Source: Adiantum capillus-veneris
Taxonomy: Eukaryota; Streptophyta; Polypodiopsida; Polypodiales; Pteridaceae
NCBI GenBank assembly: GCA_014529385.2
Contig: CM043949.1
Span: 114,767,477-114,831,476, forward strand
Direction: 5' to 3'
DNA: 64,000 nt
The notes beneath the pieces were generated by a model that was not told the DNA's origin, searched no databases, and saw only the letters and a program-made list of their open reading frames with translations. Positions 30,553 through 43,186 of this stretch are shown here, piece after piece (position 1 is the first letter of the stretch; every line of letters starts with the position of its first letter). A program made the position numbers and the translations under genes.

Positions 30553-31298
30553 CTAATTCTTAGGGAGGCACCCTTCATTCCCCAGATTGGTCGCTAGAGT
30601 TAGATCTGTATTTTTTAGAGTAACTCGCTTATCATGCACTATACAAGATACACCATCTTGGAACAACTGCACCAAAATGTCCTCGGCGGCATCTTGTAAG
30701 GCCAGTAGAGTTGCATGCTGGATACGTCTAACAGAGTCTGAATATTTGTTTATTATTTCTCTCACCACCTGAGAGAAAGTTGCCTTTGGTATTATTGGCT
30801 TGGTGCTCTTTTGATATTTTCGAATCTCATGTAGAGTAACCGTGCCTGTCTTCTATCCTTGTTTCTTCTGTGCTATTTGTAGTGGTGGAGGAGCCTGGCC
30901 CATCGAGGAGGTTCATTTTTGTACTTTCTCCTCCTCTTCTCTTGGGCTTGTTGCTCTTGAGGTGTGAGCTTGTCCTTTTTCTTTTTCACACATTGTTTTG
31001 CTCTCTGAGGAATGTTTTAAGGTTTGGATCTCCCAGCCTTTGCTTGTTGGGCGGCCTGAGCTCTATCCTCTTCTGCTCTCCTCTCTGCCTCTACTCATGC
31101 TTGTTAATTAGCCAAGTGGGCTCTCTGAGCCTCGGCTCTCTGCCATTCTTCTTGTTGTGTTGGGTTATCCACTTGACGTTGAGGATGTGGATTTAAAGCG
31201 GTGGATTTTGCATGAGGGACTTGTTGAGGATTTTCAGTGTTGTCAGTGGCGGTGGTGTCATTGTTGTGCTTGGTGGTGTGCTCTTGTGTATCGTCCAT
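30553..31298 (-). pseudogene. Decayed histone H3-fold gene, CENH3-like
   Basis: The core (30846-30553) reads GTVTLHEIRKYQKSTKP, then ATFSQVVREI, ALQDAAEDILVQLFQDG and HDKRVTLKNTDLTLA, following histone H3 from the alphaN helix to alpha3. Compared with ordinary H3 it is very divergent. IIPKATF replaces LIRKLPF, and between VREI and ALQ there is one residue more than in canonical H3, as in centromeric CENH3. Upstream, an ATG at 31298 (MDDTQEHTT) opens a Q/K/E-rich tail of ~150 codons with stops at 31104, 31095 and 31017, a frame change near 30900, and TAG at 30853. CENH3 would replace H3 in centromeric nucleosomes. This copy is broken. Confidence 0.7.
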
Positions 31299-31695
31299 GT
31301 TGTGCAAGATATGAGTGCGTATACGTTGGACTAGAGAGGATCTTCTAGAATGTGCAAACAAGAAATGAACTTTAAGTTGTGACTTTTGACTTATATAGTA
31401 CTTAAAGTTTTTTAAAAATTTTAAGAGCTCAATAAAATAACTCAAAATTGAAAAAGACTCCAAAACAGACCAAACTTGACCCATCGGACTAATAATTGTT
31501 GCCTTAACAAATCACTTTGTATGACAATGCATGTTTATAATAGAAATGGTTAGTGTAAAAAAAAATTAAATTTCCACCCAACTCTGCCACCATCACGTCG
31601 CCTTGTCTCCAACAAGCGTCGGAATTGATCTTTTGCACTCAAAGCATTATATGATTGTGATCTCCTCAAGCTAACCACTTTTCCTATTCTACATT
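31299..31695. other. No supported gene
   Basis: AT-rich sequence between two minus-strand pseudogenes. No promoter or terminator recognised. Confidence 0.4.
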
Positions 31696-34363
31696 TCAAA
31701 CTTCTTTGTTCTCTAGTCTTCTTTCTCTCTCTCTCCGTGCTAAAACTCTGTAGAATCGATTGAACATCTCCTCGTGAAGGACATTTCTCTTTTTCCTTCC
31801 ACCTCCATGTCGTGTATTTTGGAAATACACTACTTTTGCTTGATACTGTGAGTGCTCCATTCCTTGGCTGCTCCAAATGCCTAATGAACCATAAGTGTCG
31901 AGAAAAAATGCATTATATGTGCAAAAAGAATGTGCAGAAAAAAAAAAAAGTTTCGCATACATATGTTTTTCGATTGAACAAATCAAATGTTCAACACACC
32001 ATGTAATGTGTTTTGTGTGTCTCCCCCTAAGCATCCACCATTTGTGTTGTAAAACTATTGATTACAAACTTTAAGGTGGATATCTCATAATTGATTAGCT
32101 TTGCCTTTTCGAGAAGACGAAAAATATAATCATTAGAGTGCCACACACGAGCACGCTTAATTCCTAGGGCTGCTTCATTACCTTTGTAGGTAGTAATGTC
32201 ACACACCTTTTTCCACAACTGAAACTCATTGGGACCTTGGGAGTCAAAATAGTTTGAAAGCAAATGCCTAGCTTTACTACCACCCATACATACTTTATTA
32301 GGGCGATCTTTTGTACTTCCATATGCCTTCTTGTCCTTTGATAGCTCAATTGCACCCCCATGTAGACCAATGCTTGATAGAATAGATTTGAGCTCTCATA
32401 TACACTCTTCTCTTCTTTTTGTAGGCTCCATATTCCAAGCGTAATTAATATGAAGCATAAGCCACTTGTCAAGAATTTGTAGACGGGCATGAAGGGTGCA
32501 CGCATGCACATTTATCAGTGGTATTGGAAGAATAGGATCCCAATTTGGATCATCCATGCTTCGATTAGGGGGGGGTACTTGCTGGTCACAAATGAGGATA
32601 CCTTAAAACCATTGTTGTAGTGCTTTACCCACTGCTTGTGTAGTGGGTACACCTTTTCTGGAGTTGACTTAACTTTGCCACCCGTACCCTTACCACCTTT
32701 TGACCTGCTAGCCTTTGCACCCTTGCCCTCAGTTCCCATTGATACTTTATTGTGGCAGCAATAAATGCATGGAAAGAGGGTCATTGCACCTTGCTTGCAC
32801 CCTAACATACACTTAAGTGTTTTCAAGTCTCCTGCCAAATGCCACTCAACTTGGAATGTTCCAAGACCTGAAACATGTAATCTCTATCCTTCTTGCTATT
32901 GCCAAATGACATCAACGATTGCGGTGTGATTGAAATACCATTTCAGAGTCTCGTGTGTCTCATGTGGGAGATGAAAAGCTGTAGCCACCAAATATTTTTC
33001 TCTGGCTAGATACCTAAACACGTGTTTCCCTTCTCATTGGCATTGAGTTCAACATCAACACCCACCAATGCCCTGCTCATCATCAACATAACGCTTACCC
33101 TTTCAGGCCGTTGACCTTTAATAACTTGGTACTCATCAAGATTCATAACAAATAGCACTTTGCCATCACACTCTTCTTGTGTCAAACCCATGAAATCTTA
33201 GCATTGACTCTTCGAGCTGAACAACAAGTCAACATACATATTGTTGAACTCCTTGTAGCAGAAGAATTTATTGTCTTCTAATGGCATGTCATCCTCCACA
33301 TACTGAAATATGCCCAACAAGCTTGCAACATCATTATTGGCATACTTTTTTGCAACACTGACATTGTAAGGCATTGGCAAAAACCAAAACAAACCTTTTG
33401 TTCGATGACCGAGTGTGACACTTCTATACAAAAATTCATAGTCCTTGAAACTTATTCCTGCACTGGCACACACCTCCATCATCTCTTGAGATGACACAAA
33501 GCTCATTAAAATACTTTTGCCGCAAAACATTAGCAATGCCAGAATTGGATGGATCACCTAGTAGCTCACCCAACTCCTTTGGCTTAATGATATGCTACAA
33601 TAAAACACGTTGAGTTATTTGAGCATCCGCACCGATTCTCATCATCATCCGAGCCAAGTTTCTGCATATTGAATTAGTGTTTCACCAACCTGCAAAACAT
33701 GTATTCTTACCGAGTTTGACGAACACGTTTCTTTTGAGCTCCACCGCTTGAGGATAGCAAGGACGTCGCTTGTCTCTTCCACTTACGAATGTGGTAGCCA
33801 AGGGGAATATGTGTGAGATGATTGATTCCCCGATGCATATCCGTCACAGTGTGTTGTAGTTGAACATAATTGTCTAGTCAATGCTCTTGCTCTTTATTTT
33901 GTTGCTGTATTTTTTCATTGAGATTTGCCATCTCATCGTTCAGTTGCTTCATCTTCTTGTTGTCTTCCTCTCTAACTTGCTATAGATCTTTCGCGGACTT
34001 CTCTTGCAATGATGAATAGGCAGCCAAGAGATGTTCACTTGCTTCCCTTTCATTGACAAAAGCTGAATACAATCTCCAGTAGTAGCCAAACAGTCCGCCT
34101 CTTCCATCTACAATAAAACGCAAAAGCTCAATGACATTACAAAAGGGTAGTGGTGCATTGGTCATTGGATCACCAAGGTACATGTGGCCATCAGCCCATA
34201 AGTTGATTGCCTTGCACCCAATGCTTTGTAGTGGTTGATCTGCAGCATTGGGATTCAACGTGCCAAGTTGCACAGTAGCGTATTCCTACTCCAAATCAAC
34301 ATTTAATCGATATCGTTTTGGCCTATTAGTAATGTCTTGCAGTGGAGGGCGATTGAATGGCAT
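31696..34363 (-). pseudogene. Decayed transposon-like gene (GDLK / PCIYC type)
   Basis: From ATG 34363 (MPFNRPPLQDITNRPKRYR) a decayed reading frame runs leftwards to TAA at 31696. Pieces in order: INLWADGHMYLGDP with a coiled coil; DYEFLYRSVTLGHRTKG; NLDEYQVIKGQRPERVSVML; FQVEWHLAGDLKTLKCMLG followed by LFPCIYC (32838 region); LDKWLMLHINYAWN; and near the end YGSLGIWSSQGMEHS and NTRHGGG. Many stops are TAG after a preceding codon where Q is likely. The order of a GDLK-x-L segment, a Cys pair and a C-terminal QGMEHS segment recalls transposase-like proteins I have seen described without a firm name, so the family stays open. Confidence 0.5.
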
Positions 34364-34633
34364 GTTTGTTAGCTAATCAAGCAAATTAGAGAGAGAATGT
34401 GTAATGGTGTCTGTTGCAAGCAAGGAAAGCTAGATATGGAGGAAAAAAGTGGAGAGTACTCAGAGATAAGAGAAAAGGATTATGTTGTGGAGGGAAGAAA
34501 GAGAGGGAGCGGCAGCTCAATATCCTTTGAATTCAAAATGTTGATCATGAAAGTTTTAGAGAGAGAAATGATGTTGCACACAGAGGTAATGGAGTTTTCC
34601 ATCGCTCTCACCTGGAGCTGGAGTGGGAGAAGC

Positions 34634-34672
<39 letters not shown>

Positions 34673-35139
34673 AGGGAGTGGGAGAGAGAGTAGATCTGCA
34701 ATCTTGGAGGATCTGCACTTTCTTTCAGGTGTAGGCAGCATAGAATGTCCTCTTGATGATTGGGAGGTGAAAGTGACAAGAGAGAAAAGAGACGGAAAGA
34801 GAAAGAATTGGCTCACATTTTAAAGATATAATGCAGTGAGGGAATATGAAAAATCTACTTTTTTGGCAGGGGGAGTTGAAAAGTGCTTCTTTTAATGAGA
34901 ATTAAGTGAGAGAGAGTGTTTTATATGCTCGAGAGAGATGGGGAAAGGGAATTTTAAAATTCACTTACCCACCTCTCTTTTGGATTAAAATAACTATTTT
35001 CAAAATACAAAATTTACAAATGGTATTTTTTAATATCTCAAAATAGGCCTTATTGCCCTCTCTTTTAGGTTGGACAAACTTGCCTTAAGCTTTAGACATT
35101 TCCTTAAAGTGCCAAATAAAGAGGCCCTCCTATACCCTT
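34364..35139. other. No supported gene; (GA)n at 34636-34693
   Basis: Purine-rich sequence with GAGAGA runs and many short AGAGA words. ORFs here are low-complexity. Confidence 0.6.
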
Positions 35140-35200
35140 TCCCTTCCTAATGGTCAGATCGTATCAATAATTATCCACAAAGGCGATCACTTCACCATTC

Positions 35201-35264
<64 letters not shown>

Positions 35265-35592
35265 ATGTCTTATTTTGAAAGAGAGAGAACGACAAGAGGA
35301 GCACGAGACACTATGTGAATTATCGAGCAAATAAGAGTATTGGAATTATTTTTGCAGCAAGCTTAACGACACTTATCTTTGGCTTCATAACTTTTTGTCC
35401 AGGCAGCTTTGTAGGCTTCCAACTTTGAATGACGGGCAACTTGAGGCTTACACCCTATAGAGCGGTGCGGTGGATTTGGGCTTACACCCTATAGGGCAGC
35501 GCAATTGCAATTGGCTTACACCCTATAGGGCTATGGAACACTCAAGGCTCGTTCTTGGCTCTCTCTTATCCCCTTTCTCTTAATGTGCAACC
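35140..35592 (-). repeat. R1 repeat copy D1, left part
   Basis: Matches 46130-46440 (copy D2), including ATTATCCACAAAGGCGATCA and the thrice-repeated GGCTTACACCCTATAGG. A (GA)n tract at 35204-35259 is much longer here than in D2. Copia A interrupts D1 at 35592/41122. Confidence 0.85.
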
Positions 35593-35784
35593 TGAAGGAG
35601 TACGAGCGGAAGAGTGACGCGAGAGAGAGTGCGAGAAGAAGAGCACGAAGATATGGTGAACTCGCTCTACTGTAATGTGTAGAGCATAGTGAGTTCTTAT
35701 TAGGTTTTAACAAAAGAATATGTGTACATACCTGGCGGCCTGCCCACTTACCTGGGTGACCACATTGGGCTTTATACCCCAACA
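35593..35784 (-). mobile_element. Copia A 3' LTR
   Basis: On the minus strand TGTTGGGGTATAAAGCCC ... TCCTTCA, 192 bp. TATAAA lies close to its 5' end. Confidence 0.93.
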
Positions 35785-35873
35785 ACCTCCCACTTAAAGT
35801 CCAATGTGGTACTTTAAGTGTGAGAGAAGCTACTATACAAGCTAATATAGAAGAGATGTAGAGAAGTGATGTA

Positions 35874-38522
35874 CTACCCTACACCTAACTGCTTGCGAAA
35901 ATGTGCAAAGCTCTCTGAGGGAAGTCCTTTTGTAAGTAGATCAACAGGATTTTCTGTGGTGTGAACTTTCACAAGCTGAAGTTGCTTATCCTCGAGAATT
36001 TCCCTGATGAAATGATACTTCACATCCACATGCTTTGTCTTTGAGTGATAAACTAGATTGCGAGCCAATTGTATAGCACTTTGACTATCACAATATAACA
36101 CAGGCATCTCTTCTTTGATTCCCAAATCTGTTACTAGTCGCTTAAGCCAAATTGATTCTTTGCATGTCTCTGATGTTGCAACATATTCAGCCTCTATAGT
36201 AGACTGAGTAACACAATCTTGTAATCTAGAACGCCATGATACTACTCCACCAGCCAATGTTAAGACATACCCTGACGTAGACCTTCGGTTGTCTAAGTCA
36301 CCTGCATAATCTGAGTCTGTAAAACCCTTTACACTTAGCTCCTGACTCCCATAGCATATACGCATACTCTTTGTAGCTTTCAGGTATCTCAATATTCCTT
36401 TCACTGTCTCCCAATGTTTCTTGCTTGGGTTTGACATGTATCGACTTACTACTCCCACTACAAATGCAATGTCTGGGAGAGTAGCAATCATTGCATACAT
36501 CAAACTACCCACTGCAGACGCATATGGAATCTTATCCATTTCATCATGTTCTTCCTCAGACACAAGACAATCTTGTTTGCTAAGTTTCATATATGGTGGC
36601 AATGGAACACTCAATGCCTTTCCCTTATCCATATTGAAATGTTGCAAAACATTGTCAATATACTCTGTTTGAGATAACCAAATCAACTTCTTTGATCTAT
36701 CTCTCTCAATGCGCATACCAAGTATATGACTTGCCTCACCCATGTCTTTAATGTCAAATGATTTTGCCATCTTTGACTTCAAAGCTGAAATTTCTTCCAA
36801 GTGCTTGCCAGCAATCAACATGTCATCCACATACAAAATAAGGATCAGCCAACTGCCATCCTTAGCCTTCTTTGTATATAGACAGTGATCGAACTCACTA
36901 CGTTTGTAGCCTTGAGAAAGAATAAACTTGTGGAACTTATGGTACCATGCCCTCGGTGATTGTTTTAAGCCATAAAGACTCTTTAACAAGTGGCATACCA
37001 AATCTTCCTTGCCTTTCTCAACAAACCCTTCTGACTGCTGCATGTAAATTTCCACATCTAGATCACCATGCAAGAACGCTGTCTTGACATCCATTTGGTG
37101 CAACACCAAATCTAATATGGCAACCAATGCAAGAAAGCATCTCAATGTAGTCATCTTGACCACCGGAGAGAAGACTTCATCAAATTCAATGCCTTGTTCT
37201 TGCTTAAAAACCTTGGCAACAAGCCTTGCTTTGTACTTTGGCTGACTATCATGAGCGGTGATCTTATATCTGTAAACCCATTTACAAGGTAGAGCCTTTT
37301 TGCCATGTGGTAATTTAACTAGCTTCCATGTCTGGTTTTTATGCAGAGCTGTCATCTCTGACTCCATGGCCAATTGCCAATTCCCGGAGTCCTTCATTTG
37401 CACTGCTTCCTTGTAACATGAAGGCTCATTGCAATCAGTCAACATGACATAGTTCATAGATGGAAGAAACCTATCAGGAGGTCGCGTGATACGTCCAGAT
37501 CTACACAAAATAGGTGGCTCAGGCTCAGCCACAACCTGTGGTTCCACTCTATCATGTCCTTGCTCCTCTTGAGCCCTGACATTTTGTCTTGCACGTGCAG
37601 GTCCATCTTCTTGGAAGACAACTCTTCTAATTTCCTCAACCTTATCTGGTTTAGAATGATATTTGGCTTCATTAAAGTGAACATCATTGCTGCGGATAAC
37701 CTTTCTAGATTCGGGATCCCAAAGTTTGTACCCCATCTCACCAGAATTACCATAGCCTAGAAAGATGCACTTTCTACTCTTTGGCTCAAGTTTGTTCCTA
37801 AATTCCTTTGCAACATGAGTATATGCCTCACATCCAAAGACTATGAGATGATTGTATGAGGGCACCTTGCCTGACCATACCATCTCTGCCACTAAATCCT
37901 TCTGCAATACCTTGCTAGGATATCTATTTATAAGATGAACAGCTGTTGATACAGCTTCATCCCAAAACCCATTTGGCAGTTGTGCATTAGACAACATACT
38001 TCTGACCTTCTCTTGTATGGTCCTATTCATTCTCTCAGCAACACCATTTTGAGGAGGATTGTAAGGACCAGTAAGTTCACGTTTTATACCTTTTGACTCA
38101 CAAAAGTCCTGAAAGGCCTTTGAAACATACTCTCCACCATTGTCAGTGCGTAAGCATTTAAGCTTCTTGCCACTCTGATTCTCCACAAGTTTCACAAACG
38201 TTTTGAAAACTCTAAACACTTCATCCTTGTGCTTGAGAAAGTAAACACATACTTTCCTCAAGTAATCATCTATAAATGTCATAAAGTAAGAAGCTCCCCC
38301 TAGAGATAGGTTAGGCATAGGTCCACACAAATCACTATGAACAAGTGCCAACTGTGTATCTCTTCTACTGCTTCTATGCTTATGTGGTTGCTGTGTTTGC
38401 TTACCACACAGACAATGTTCACAGAATTCAAAATCATTAAATGACAAGCCAGGAAAATAACCAGAACGAGACAAGATTTCCATTCCCTTCTTGGACATAT
38501 GTCCTAACCGGCTATGCCGCAA
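35874..38522 (-). pseudogene. pol: Copia A pol: integrase, reverse transcriptase, RNase H
   Basis: 882 open codons. Integrase: HSRLGH zinc region with CEHC, catalytic D64, D127 and E163 (spacing 35, DD35E). RT: FLHGDLDVEIYMQQ and catalytic Y564-V-D-D. RNase H: DSDYAGD, STIEAEY and TKHVDVKYH. Order INT-RT-RH defines copia. Ends at TAG 35874, ~90 bp before the LTR. Upstream linkage to protease and gag is broken by frameshifts near 38540 and 38860, so no full polyprotein can be made. Confidence 0.93.
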
Positions 38523-38551
38523 AGAAACGTTCGGCTGCTCGGTTACATTGA

Positions 38552-38845
38552 TTACATTTTAGAGACATTTGATACATAAATCATGTAAAGTCCTCCAGAC
38601 TTTACTCCATGTGCTACTGTCATAGAACCCTTGGATATCTTCCACATGTTCTGTCCAAAAGTGGTGACGTAGCCAGTATCATCAAGTAAACCTGTGCTGA
38701 TCAAGCTCTTTGTAATTGCGGGAACATGTCTCACATTCTTCAGCGTGAAAGAAGAGCCATTCTGAAACTTCAATTGAACATCTCCAACACCTAAGATCTC
38801 ACATGTCTGCCCATTGCCTAGCCGAACATGATCTTTACTGGGCAC
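38552..38845 (-). pseudogene. Copia A protease C-terminal segment, shifted frame
   Basis: DHVRLGNGQTCEILGVGDVQ ... VPAITKSLIST is the segment that follows the DSGA protease motif in copia polyproteins. It lies in a different frame from both gag and pol pieces, joined to them by small indels. Confidence 0.85.
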
Positions 38846-39852
38846 ATAAGAGGTAAACCACTCTTGTTTGGAGACACATGAAGTGATGCCCCTGAGTCTA
38901 TAATCCAGTCACTCAGTGCATTTCCATCAGATGTTGTAAGAAGAGCTGAGTCCATTGTATTCTTCAAGAAGTAGATGTCTCCTGACACTAGAGTGTCATC
39001 CTCTGCAACAGTGTTTGTCACATTTATTTCTTGAATCTTCACTGAGGACTTGTTCTTCTCACCATGGTCTTCAGCTTTCTCTTTGCCTTTTTCTGCTTTC
39101 CATTCTCTGCAGTCTCTTTTCATGTGACCCTTCTTGCCACAATGGTAGCATTCTATGTCACTCTTGCCTTTAGCACTGCGGGACTTGCTACGAGACTGAT
39201 CCCTCTTTCCACCTTTGTACTTTTCTTTGGTCCTTCCCCTGACAACTAAGGCTGTTCCTTTGCCTTTGTCCATTGTCTTTCTGTTGGTTTCTTCAGTAAG
39301 CAGACTGCCTTCTACACCTGCTATGGTCAAACCATCTGGAGGTGCAGAATTACTCAAATCTGTGTGAAAAGTGTCCCAACGTTTTGGCAATGTAATCAAC
39401 AGGAACATAGCTCTAGCAGGTTCATCAAACTTGACACCTTGAGCTGACAACTGACTGAAGATGGTGTTGAATTCATTCAGATGATTTGACATAGGGGTCC
39501 CTTCTTTTATTTTCAAGTCAACAAGCTTCTTAAGCCAGTATACCTGTGAATCTGAACTCTGCTTCTCAGAAAGATCACTCAGCTTTGTCCATGCTTCATA
39601 AGCCGACATCTCGTCTGCTACATTGAAATAGACGCTTTCTGCCAAAGTCATCATAATGGTAGAAAGTGCCAATTCATCCATTTCGCTCCATTCATCTTCG
39701 TCCATATCTTGTGGTTTTATCCCTTTGAGCTTTATAGGTTTTATCTGCTTCTTTTGTACCAACACGTGCCAAATCTGCTTCTTCCACAATGGGAAATTGG
39801 TTCCATCCAGCTTCTTGATATTGTAAAGAGCAGTGTCCTGTGATCCAGCCAT
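38818..39852 (-). pseudogene. gag: Copia A gag and protease start, 344 codons
   Basis: ATG 39852, MAGSQDTALYNIKKLDG, then a UBN2-type Gag domain (WTKLSDLSEKQSS and LVDLKIKEGTPMSNHLNEF). A zinc knuckle CYHCGKKGHMKRDC (~235-248) and the protease site DWIIDSGASLHVS near the end follow. A frameshift after HVSPNK ends it early. Confidence 0.92.
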
Positions 39853-40915
39853 AGCTACGCTTCACAGTAGTTTACTTTCCTGGGAAAAATTCGGTAGAGT
39901 TTCCCCTGTAAACTGACCTCTGAACCAATATCAACCTGTCAAATGAACCAAGAAAGCTTCAGATTCTGCAGAAATGTCGGCAGAGTCTCCTTTGTAAAAT
40001 GGCTGTGGTGTACTCAAAAAACAAACCAAAAACAGCTCAAAAAACCTTTGTCTCTCTAACACTGTAAGCTGTGGGTAAACCTGTCCTGCACCTGTACTGT
40101 CTCTCACTGTCCTCTCACTGTCCGATAAGCATAGACTGCGACAATGCCTCAACGGCAGTAAAGCAAAGATGCAATCCCAACTGTCTAACTCACAGTCAAT
40201 ACATCCTAGCTGCCTATCTAAGGGTGCTCGAGGGATCGCTCCAAGACCTGTATCACCGAAAGGATCTCAACATTCTAGAATCCCCCAGCTCAATAAAACC
40301 TCACTCGACCCTCAACAAAGGCTGCAGTAAATCTGACAGTACATAGGCTTCCCACAAAGTCATACATCCACATATTTCCCACTGTATGTTGTAACCGTTG
40401 TGGTGGTTGTTTGCTACGTGACTCACAGCCAGCAAACCCTCAACAGACATACATCATGAAGTACCTGCAATGTCAGGATGAAATCTGGAATATCAAGCAG
40501 CAAACACAAGCTACCTGATGAACTGGTGGATGTCACCTACAGTCTGTGTGTAGGTGCGCCCGTGTCGTATGTGACACGCCTCCAAGAACTGTAAGCCGTC
40601 CTTCATTGTGTAGATAGCCACAAATCAGCACTCTGGAAGTGTAGATATCCTCAGCACTTGCAGTCGTAGGCCGAAACCCCAAATTTGCAGAGTCGGATCT
40701 GCACCCGCCGAGACCACGTAGTCGAAAATGGCATGCGCAGAACTTTGTCGAAGCCGAACGGTGGCCGAGATGACCTCAAAATGAAATTCTGAGAACACCG
40801 AGGCCTTTGGGCTCACCCATAGGATTTGGGGTCGTGTCTGCGCCTGTTGAATCTCACTCCAATCTGAGCAGGTGACTCTGGCTACCTGCAAATGCTGCTC
40901 CGAGCCTCGATCTGA
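39853..40915 (-). other. Copia A untranslated leader
   Basis: About 1.06 kb between primer site and gag ATG, unusually long for copia. No supported ORF. Confidence 0.7.
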
Positions 40916-40927
40916 GCTCTGATACCA
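40916..40927 (-). promoter_or_regulatory. Primer-binding site, initiator tRNA-Met
   Basis: TGGTATCAGAGC on the minus strand, two bases inside the LTR end, the typical plant copia site. Confidence 0.95.
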
Positions 40928-40929
40928 CT

Positions 40930-41121
40930 TGAAGGAGTACGAGCGGAAGTGCGACGCGAGAGAGAGTGCGAGAAGAAGAGCACGACGATATGGTGAACTC
41001 GTTCTACTGTAATGTGTAGATCATAGTGAGTTCTTATTAGGTTTTAACAAAAGAATATGTGTACATACCTGGCGGCCCGCCCACTTACCTAGGCGACCAC
41101 ATTGGGCTTTATACCCCAACA
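40930..41121 (-). mobile_element. Copia A 5' LTR
   Basis: 192 bp, TGTTGGGG ... TCCTTCA on the minus strand; 8 substitutions relative to the other LTR. Confidence 0.93.
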
Positions 41122-41228
41122 CAACCTAGCCAAGTGCCCTCTTTTTCCCTCTCTCACTCCGCATCCCAAATGGCTGCCCTCATTCTCTCTCTTTTGAATT
41201 TTCTGGGCTATGCACCCAAACGATGAGA

Positions 41229-41344
<116 letters not shown>

Positions 41345-41754
41345 TTATATAGAGAGAATACTCTCTCTCCCCTTGTTTTCCATGGCAAGAGAGGAATACT
41401 CTCTCTCCACTCGTTTTGGCAACATTGCATGACCCCCCCCCCTTGTGCTCAGTCAAGAGTCACCAAATTCCCTCTCTCTTTCTCTCTTAATTTCACGAGC
41501 ATGGAAATGCACCCTCTAATGGGTGAATCAATTTAAATGATTTTCTTTGAAGAAAATTTATCTTCATTCTATTGACCTCCAGCAAGAACGGGTTGCCCTC
41601 ATTCCTCTCTCTCATGCTAGGTTTGGCGATGTGCCCTCCCAGACAATCCCTCTCCTCATCTCACTTTTTAGATCTCCTGCTTGGTGATCAAAATCGGTGC
41701 CCCTTCTTGCTTGCAGCTCCCCTGGCCTTATCAATATGGCTTGCATAAGCCCTC

Positions 41755-41906
<152 letters not shown>

Positions 41907-42769
41907 CCCTCTGCAACCAGTGGCCCTTGCACCTCTCAATTGACATCCCCTTTCATCCGTCCTGCCACCCCTTGCCTGCTCGTTAAAAAAAACTCTCGAA
42001 CACTTCCTTTTTTCTTCAGTTAACAAAGACTCTTCAAAGCCCTATTCACACCCTCCCTATTCTCGCTCTCACTACATACCCGTACCACCCTCAGTACGAC
42101 GCCCCTTAGCATGGCTCTGGCCCCGATCGGGCCGGCCAAAACTGCAGTGTCTCCCCAATCCCAAGCGACACAGCCTTTAGGAAGTCTTGCCACCCCTTGA
42201 CATTGCTCGTTCAAAAAACCCATATTAAACATCTTTTTTTTCAATTTAACAAAGGCCTCAAACTCCAGTTCATACATGGAGAGAACATCTTTCGTGGAAA
42301 GCAATATATAAAGTATGATTATTTATCGTCCATACTCAAAGAATCCTTCAATAATGCCGTCACTTGCTCCACATGAAAATATTTAGGTGCTTAAATCATT
42401 GAATGACGACCTCCTTCGATAGCTTGTCACTCCTTTAGGACCTGCTTAATAATACTTCTTTCTTGACATTTTAATCTCTCTCTTTCCGCTCGAGGACACC
42501 ATTATCGTATCGACTGCTTCAAGTTAGGCAATCCCAAATCATCTTCTGTTTTGGAACAATTTTGATGGCTTCATCATCTTCATTACCTGCCAAAATAGCT
42601 TCTCAAGTGGCAAATCAAGTGAGCGTATCTTCAGTATAAAATAGAAAACATTGACAAACATTTGAAGTTCAAAATGAGAGTATCAACTCTCCCCCGGACT
42701 CAAAAAAAACTCCAACAGTGACGTCTTGCGGGAAAAACTAGCGTGCTAGTGTGAACCCATAATTCTAGG

Positions 42770-43186
42770 TTAGACCGGTGCCTTATTCATTGGGCTTTTC
42801 TTTTTCAATTTAAATCTTACCTTTTTTCTATAACTTTCTCTCTTTCCTTTATCTCTCCATAACCCCCTTGGATGGGAAACTATGTCACTCTCAGCTACAT
42901 GTGGTACCCAATGTGGAGTAGGTAAACCGGTAACTCCAAAAGAAGGTGAAGCATTAGCTTCTTGCAAAGGTGTTGGGGAGAGGGATGGTGGAATGGGAAC
43001 CGTAGGAGCACATGCCATAGAATTCAAAAAAGCCTCTCTCTTGTATCTCTCATCCTCAAAGGCTACCCTCCATTGGAATGCTAGGGTTGTGGCTACAAAG
43101 GCCACCCCCACAACTCTAGCCCCGGCATATGTATCCTCAAGTGTCTTTGGATCTAATAGCCTCACATGGAGTGGAATATCCCTTAA
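42770..43186 (-). pseudogene. R1-D1 gag remnant, downstream of CACTA insertion
   Basis: IPLHVRLLDPKTLEDTYAGA is the end of a gypsy-type Gag core; a P/S-rich stretch and a basic end follow. The reading frame is cut at its start by the CACTA element (TTAA at 43183-43186). Confidence 0.65.

Larger units (their letters stand above)
35593..41121 (-). mobile_element. Ty1/copia retrotransposon A, 5,529 bp
   Basis: Complete element with 192-bp LTRs (35593-35784 and 40930-41121), tRNA-Met primer site, leader, gag, integrase, RT and RNase H on the minus strand. It is flanked by the 5-bp target duplication CAACC (35588-35592 and 41122-41126). LTRs differ at 8 of 192 positions, so this is an older insertion. 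A polypurine tract (AAGTGGGAGGT, minus) lies just inside the left LTR. Confidence 0.95.
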
